Source: Gnetum montanum (lineage: Eukaryota; Streptophyta; Gnetopsida; Gnetales; Gnetaceae). From it: 64,000 bases of DNA. Below, piece by piece: positions 58,085-64,000 of the stretch. Every line of letters begins with the position of its first letter. Positions within the stretch are counted from its first letter, which is position 1. The DNA lies in assembly GCA_015680685.1 (NCBI GenBank), contig MNCI01029393.1, positions 109,058-173,057 on the forward strand. The letters are read 5' to 3'. A program made the position numbers and the translations under genes. The notes beneath the pieces were generated by a model that saw nothing but the letters and a program-made list of their open reading frames with translations, did not search any database and had not been told where the DNA came from.

Positions 58085-58262
58085 GGGTTCCACGCCCCCC
58101 ATACAAATTGAGGGCCACTACTAGTATAGTTGGGAAGACAATAACTTACAATCATCTAATTAGGCTAGACATTCTTACTAGTATATCCCTAGATTATGAC
58201 ATGGTCTATAGTGATGCTTGTAGACTATATGATTGGACATTGGGCATACTCACTACTTATCG
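58085..58262 (+). repeat. Degenerate LTR 3' end of an older family member
   Basis: TAGTTGGGAAGACAATAACT and the last 120 bp follow the U5 of the solo LTR (there GGTGGGAAGACAACAAAC). It ends CACTACTTATCGC, followed by a worn primer site at 58263-58284. Confidence 0.55.
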
Positions 58263-60532
58263 CTAATGTCGTTGATAGGGATGGTGCTAGCAGTTTAGTG
58301 TTAATTAGCATTATACTTTATCATTGTAGGATTCTAAAGATTTATCTTTTAGAATATTATAATATTACTTAAGATACACAAGTGAATTAATTAATTAAAA
58401 TGGCTACCTCTGACAAGTTGATAGATCCATTCCTAAAAAATCTTAAATAATCACAAGAAGAGCTTGAACACTAGCACATATCTCTACAAGTGAGAATCAT
58501 GTATGCTTACCAAAATCTATTCTATCTAGACTATATATTCATCTTTCACCAAGATGAGCAATTTCTCTAGTGAGCTGTGCATGGAAATGTTATGATGCAT
58601 CATTATAAATCCATTGCCATGCTTCAAGCCATGTTAATTAGGTGATGCTAAAAGTGGCTACTATCTTGATAAAAGAAACTCTTGAACCTACTAGCCTAAT
58701 GAGGCCTAGCACAACCTAGACTAACAGATGAAATGATAATATAAGCATGAGAAAGGAAAGTACAACATGTCATTTGTTTTCCAATTAGAGAGGGACAATG
58801 TAGCTAATTGATTAGAGAGATCCTTCCATCCAAGATCTATTTCAAGGAATCCCTCATCTCCCTCATTCAATTTTACAAATGAGGAATTACACAATGGAAT
58901 GGAAGCCTTCATGTATGAATTCTTCACCTATAGATTAAATTTTAAGTATTTTATAGGCTTGAATAGGTGCTTAAATCTTGTGTAGAAATAAATTTAAAGC
59001 TAAATTGGCACCAAATGATTCAAGAATGCATTGTTTTATAACATAGAATTTTTAAGAAAGGAATTAAGGTGGATCCTTAGAAAATCAAGGTGATCTAAGA
59101 AATTACACAAAGACCTAAAAGTATCAAGGATGATAGATCATTCCTTGGTCATACAAGTTATTATTAGTACTTCATTGAGAATTTCTTCAATATTGCTAGA
59201 CTATTGGTGGAATTGATGAACAAGGACACTAAATTCAGTTTAATAAATAAATTCAAACATGCATTTGAGTTGCTGAAATAGAAGCTCATTAATGCTCCTA
59301 TCTTATGAGCTCCTAATTTATCTAGGCCCTTTCACATTATGATAGATGCATTCAATTGCGCACTAGAAGCACTTCTAATGCAAATGGATGACAAAAAATA
59401 TTTGTACTACATCCATTGCATCAATTGCAATAATACAAATACACAACTAAATTACACCATCATAGAAAAGGATCTAATAGTGGTGGTGTATGTGCTAGAA
59501 AAGTCTAGGAACTATGTGCTTGGATACCCTATTTTATGCACATTGATCATAATGAAATCAAGCTCTTGATGAACAAGCTATTGACGAACCCTTTAATCAT
59601 TAGGCGGCTCATCATCTTGCAAGAATTTAACATTAAATTAATAGATAAGAAGGGGTTAGAAAACATGGTTTCACATCATTTATCTTGACTCTGATGAGAC
59701 CATTAGGCTGATGAAGAACCTCTCTCTAATTAGTTTCTTAATGAAATACTATCTGTGAAACCAATATTAGTGTCTTCTTCAATAACTAGTTCCTAGTTTG
59801 TGAATTATCTCGCCTTTCTAATAAAATAGAAAGTCATTCCTAAGTGGGACAAATGGAAAATACAACAATTTCTCCACCAAGCCAAGCACTATATGGAAAA
59901 TAGTAGTAATTTCTATAAAATTTGTTCTAATAGCTTGTTATGCTAATGTGTACTAGAGAAAATCAAGAATTCCCTAAGATGTCCATGATGGTCATGTGAA
60001 GGTTAGTATGTAATAAGACAAACAAACATTAAGATCATAATGGTAAGATATTTCCAACCTAAACTATTCGAAGATGTACAAAAGTTCTTCCAATCATGCA
60101 AGCACTATCAATATGATTGTGGGATATCAACATACTTTAAAGAACTCAAATAATGGATTTAACAATTAGAGCCCTTTAACATATGGGGAATTGACTTTAT
60201 AGATCTCATATCAGTAATATCTAATGAGAAAGCCTATATAATTTTTGTGGTAAACTATTGTACAAAATGGATAGAAGCTCTCATTGTAACTAATTATACA
60301 ACACCTACAAATTTTAAATTCTTTGAGCAACATCTAGTCAATAGCTTTGGCATGTCTAGGTATTCAATGTAAGATAGTGAGATCCATTTTACATGAGCTA
60401 CCTTCAAAAAAACTTATGACATGCTTAGGGGTATAATACAAACTCATCACACCATACCACCCCTAAACAAATGAATAAGTAGAAGTAACCATTAGGAAGA
60501 TTGCATGTATATTAATAATTATTATTAGTAAG
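58263..60532 (+). pseudogene. Older tRNA-Asp-family gypsy element: gag-RT/RNase H-integrase relics
   Basis: A primer-site relic is followed by a gag start at about 58400 (MATSDKLIDPF, IFIFHQDEQFL). A large jump leads to the RT end and RNase H (SFLGHTSYY near 59140; LVELMNKD; MIDAFNCALEALLMQMDD at 59339; IIEKDLIVVVYVLEKSRNYVLGY). Integrase follows (EPFNIWGIDFIDLI near 60170-60210, CTKWIEAL, HHTIPPLNK near 60450). The region between gag and the RT tether, including the RT active site, is deleted. At 60533 the integrase is cut by the LTR of the next element. Homologous to 390-3140. Confidence 0.8.
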
Positions 60533-61402
60533 TGATGAAGTGTATTTTGTTTGGCTCCGATATCGAATATCGAAGCCCTGATATTAGATACCTGATATCA
60601 AGGACCAAGAAGCGATGTTGGATATTTGATATCGCGGGATGTGTGCCAGCCTATAAATATAACACTTGGGTGCATGGTTTGGGATTCTTTTTGTCATCAT
60701 GTAGTAGAGCTCTTGTAGTTTTTCTTCCCCAGAGTTAGAATATTTTCCCAAGTGCTTGTAGCAAGATTCATTGACTATATGGATCTTTATTTGAGCACTG
60801 TTGTACCTGATCATGGTAGTGTGTACGACAATAAAGATGAGCTTTTTGATAAACCTTACAGCAGTTTGGCTAGATTAAATATTTTCTTCATGCATTTAAT
60901 GTTTTATGCAATTTTCTTTAATGCTTTAAGTAATTAAGCTCAATTAAATAGTAATTAATTAAGCACATAAGTACGACCACTTCGAGCATGTGCATGATGC
61001 TTGGTAATCCCAGTAACACTTAACGTTTGGTAACCTAGCAACGTTATACATGTTCAGGATGTGTATGGAAAGTGGGACTAGATGCTTATGTTAAGATTAG
61101 CTAAACATTAGCTAGCTAGTTAAATTAATTAGCAATTAAATTACTTCATTCCTTTTATCCTTTATTTTAAGCACCTAAAACATAAAACATAAGAATAATA
61201 AAAATCATACATCTCAATTACACTTAATCAGACCTTTGCATATTAGAAGTGTAATTGGGAAGACAACAAATGATTGTTAGGGCAAGTTCACTTCCTTGAG
61301 GCTAGTGTATAAGAAGATAAAGGGTTTATTGAATTTGACTAAATTGCACATGAACACTTAGTGATTCGTATGGTTGAGTGTAGGGGTATTTGCCACTCAT
61401 CA
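60533..61402 (+). repeat. 5' LTR of the youngest-looking tRNA-Asp-family element
   Basis: TGATGAAGTGT...GCCACTCATCA, 870 bp. GATATCG-type palindromes at 60555-60645, TATAAATA at 60652-60659, AATAAA near 60830. The flank before it is GTAAG; the 3' partner lies beyond the window. Confidence 0.88.
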
Positions 61403-61422
61403 TTGGTGCCATTGTTGGGGAC
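61403..61422 (+). promoter_or_regulatory. Primer-binding site, tRNA-Asp type
   Basis: TTGGTGCCATTGTTGGGGAC directly after the LTR, against TGGCGCCGTTGCCGGGGA expected. Confidence 0.8.
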
Positions 61423-61556
61423 TCTTTTTGTTTGAAACTTGTGCTATCTAAGCATAGTGAAAATCATTAATATCGTTGGATGAGCCCTAAGGGCAAAATC
61501 ATTGTAAAAATAAATATAATAATTTTAGTACACTGATATCTTATTCTAATTACAAA

Positions 61557-64000
61557 ATGTCTTCTTCTCATAGGCACAATGATACTAAACTGCCAATGCC
61601 TCGAGAATGCATGGTGGTATATAGTCTTCCAAATGAGTATGTGCCTAACTTCACCTTCATCTTGCATTAGGATGAACAACTATGGTGGCAAGATATGGAG
61701 GGCAACATTGTAATGCCTCCCAATCAATCTATGCCCGAGATGATGCTCTAAACTTTTAGAAGGTTAGGCATCTAGGATCTTTAAGAAGAGTACATTGTGC
61801 ATGACCATGACTACTAGGACTACCATCCCACTAAAACACAACATAAGAGAGCTCGACACTAGGAGAAGCACCATGAGGCTTTGAAGGGAAAACTATTTAC
61901 CAACCCCTTGTTCATGCTAAACCAAAACAATAATGAGGATCCTCCTTCTAGGGGTTCTCAACATAAAGATTCTCCACCCCTTGATATTGGTGATGGGTGC
62001 TTGAACTTAAATATGTAGTTCACTATCAACAATCCAGGTTTAGGCAAAAGTGGAAGTCAAGGTAGGGGCTTGGGCAAACATCAAGATGAAAAAGAATTTG
62101 ATGATCATGATAATGACAAGTGTAGAGGAGGTGGAAGACACCTTAGTGGTGGCAATCCTCCTCTCTCTTTGTCCTCTTTGTTTGCATCTTCTTCTTCCTC
62201 TTCTAGTTTTAATAGATGCCGTAGAAAGAACAACCGCAATGAGGGTGAACAACAAGATAATGATAATCAAAAAGATCACCATGAACGAAGGGGTAGCAAA
62301 GGACATCATAGGCGTCATTGAAAAAATGATGATGATGAGCCTTTTCTAGTAACTCAGAGCATGTTGAATATTGCAGAGGTAGTAAAAATCCCAACAGGCA
62401 TGTGAAAGATAGTCAGATTAAGCAACTTAACATGAACAATTTCTCTATATTTGAGGGTGAATATAACTTTGATCTGCAATCACATCTTCAAGCCTTTCAC
62501 AATTCTTGTGCCTTATAGAATATTGAAAATGATTAGCAGAAATTAAAGCTATTTCCTAGGATACTCATTAAGAAAGCACAAAGCTAGTATCAGTCCTTGG
62601 AGTTAGAATTCATCTATAGGTGGAGTATAATGCTAGAGTTAATGAATGCTAAATATCAGACATACTCTCAAGTGTTAAATCTAAGAAGGTAGATCCAAGG
62701 ATGGAAGCAAGGAATACATGAACCCTTGGATGCTGCCATGGGTAGATACTATTCTCTCATACATCGATGCCTTGGCCATGGTTATTCTCATTAGGAATAA
62801 CTTTTGCCACATTATAGATGGACTTCGATTGGAATTAGAAGAACTCTTGGGGTCTATGCCCAAGGAAGGATATTAGAACTTAGAGCACATCAGATACAAA
62901 GATTGATAGAGTAGGTAGTAAAAGAAGAAGGAGAGTTGAGAAAACAGGAAAGTGCTGAGGAATATAACAAGGATCCTTCCATTAAAAAAAGGGAGGTTCA
63001 ATTTTGCAATAATGAGGAGGAGTCACCACTTGATGAAGTGATGCAATAAAAAATCTTACTAATCTAGAAATCTATTTTTGATATATTAGCCAAGGTTGAT
63101 AAATTATGGGATTCTTTAGATGAAAAATTCCAAACTACTCTAAAAATCATAGAAGAATCAAGAGAGTACAGTAGTGATCATGACCACAAGAGGTGGAGAG
63201 AAGCTGAATGTGCCTACCAAAGGGGTAAGGGAAAAGCTGCTACAGTAGAAAAAGTTGTGGAGACAAAATTAGATGATGATGATGGGTGTGACATCTACTA
63301 ATACAAACATCCTAAATGATGTTACCCTATTGTATCACACTTGCAAGAGTTTGGGATGTACATGCTGAATTCTAGACTAGCAAGAAGGTAGGTACTTAGA
63401 AGATTACATTATCCTCAAGGCAATTCTAGGTAGTTCCACCAACAACAAACCTACTATCCAAGTGGAGCTCCACCACAATCATATGAGTAGTACCAACAGT
63501 GGCAACATCCACATTCGTGGGGGATGCCACCACCAAGGTAGTAATACTCTTAAAGGTAGCTAGATTTATATGGGTACTATGTTCAACAACCAATGTCTCT
63601 GCATGACTCTCCTAGTCATGCTTCTCTTTAGCATCACTACTACCCTCCAGAGTATCATAGAACTCATTATCCATCTACCATAGGGGAGTACCCACATCCA
63701 TATTACCCTCCTCATCCTTCTACATATGTCCCTCCACCCTCATCCTAGTTATTGCCAGGCAATACTACCAATACAGGGAGAAATTCTTCCTCAGCCACAA
63801 TAATGCAATGCAATGAGGGATTTTAACTTACAACTAGCTCCTTAGCCAAGTGGTTCAGAAACTAGATCAAAAAAAGACCTTTCTTTCAAACCAACAACCC
63901 AACTAAACCCTCACATACACCTACAGTTGGCAACCCTAATTTTCCATCTCTCTTTACATCTAATCTGTTCAAGTCCCCTTCTAATAAAGCACCTTCCAAA
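61557..64000 (+). pseudogene. gag of the 60533 element (decayed, runs off the window)
   Basis: ATG at 61557 (ATGTCTTCTTCTCATAGGCA). N-terminal LPNEYVPNFTFILH; an acidic/Ser-rich middle (62040-62330). The capsid-like core NNFSIFEGEYNFDLQSHLQAF (62435-62495; cited in part) leads to MGRYYSLIHRCLGHGYSH and RRTLGVYAQGRILELRAHQI. A Tyr/Pro/His-rich C-terminal region lies at 63400-63750. Numerous TAG stops stand where the homologue at 27700-28200 has CAA/CAG or TGG. Matches the gags at 27163 and 42533. Confidence 0.75.

Noticed and set aside
62040-62349. Overlapping 83-99 codon frames on both strands
   Set aside because: They lie in the low-complexity acidic/Ser-rich part of a decayed gag; only the gag frame is meaningful.

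Overview
The window looks like nuclear DNA of a seed plant with a large, transposon-rich genome, possibly a gymnosperm. The signs are long introns, nested and decayed LTR retrotransposons with plant tRNA primer sites, an RTE-type LINE, a Helitron relic, tRNA-derived SINE-like pieces and only four believable host genes in 64 kb. The species cannot be named from this sequence. There are no bacterial operons, CRISPR arrays or rRNA genes.

Layout. 1-6185: the pol and 3' end of a decayed Ty3/gypsy element (Athila/Tat-like), visibly misassembled around single Ns. 6230-7127: a Helitron replication-protein relic. 7211-7683: a long foldback. 9007-20500: the gene island, three minus-strand tandem paralogues of a small secreted cysteine-rich protein. 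All have three phase-0 exons and an exon 2 of exactly 183 nt. Local tandem duplications and small satellite-like arrays lie between them. 21740-23730: a decayed RTE LINE. 26006-49390: a nested retrotransposon block. In it, a gag-only element (26006-28216) is cut by an 'outer' minus-strand element (28217-43422). The outer element holds an almost complete 8.35-kb 'inner' minus-strand element (29668-38019). A truncated tRNA-iMet-primed gypsy element follows (43423-49390), itself split by a solo LTR (46208-47029). 49480-49720: a copia crumb. 52334-53392: a single-exon minus-strand gene whose C-terminus resembles PNRC/EDC-type decapping-activator motifs, with a 48-codon hydrophobic uORF in its leader. 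54950-56111: a solo LTR with a perfect 5-bp target duplication, inserted in a SINE-like sequence. 57955-64000: two more elements of the same tRNA-Asp LTR family, the younger inserted into the integrase of the older.

Most of the LTR material (tRNA-Asp-type primer site, TGATGA...TCATCA ends, conserved polypurine tract) is one family in several states. The points most worth following are: the inner element, which has gag and LTRs but no recognisable pol and carries a long extra ORF in the env position that ends on the first bases of the LTR; the different palindrome arrays found at the same place in each LTR; internal copies of the polypurine tract; and a perfectly conserved 24-bp block upstream of two of the tandem secreted-protein genes, partly present upstream of the third.
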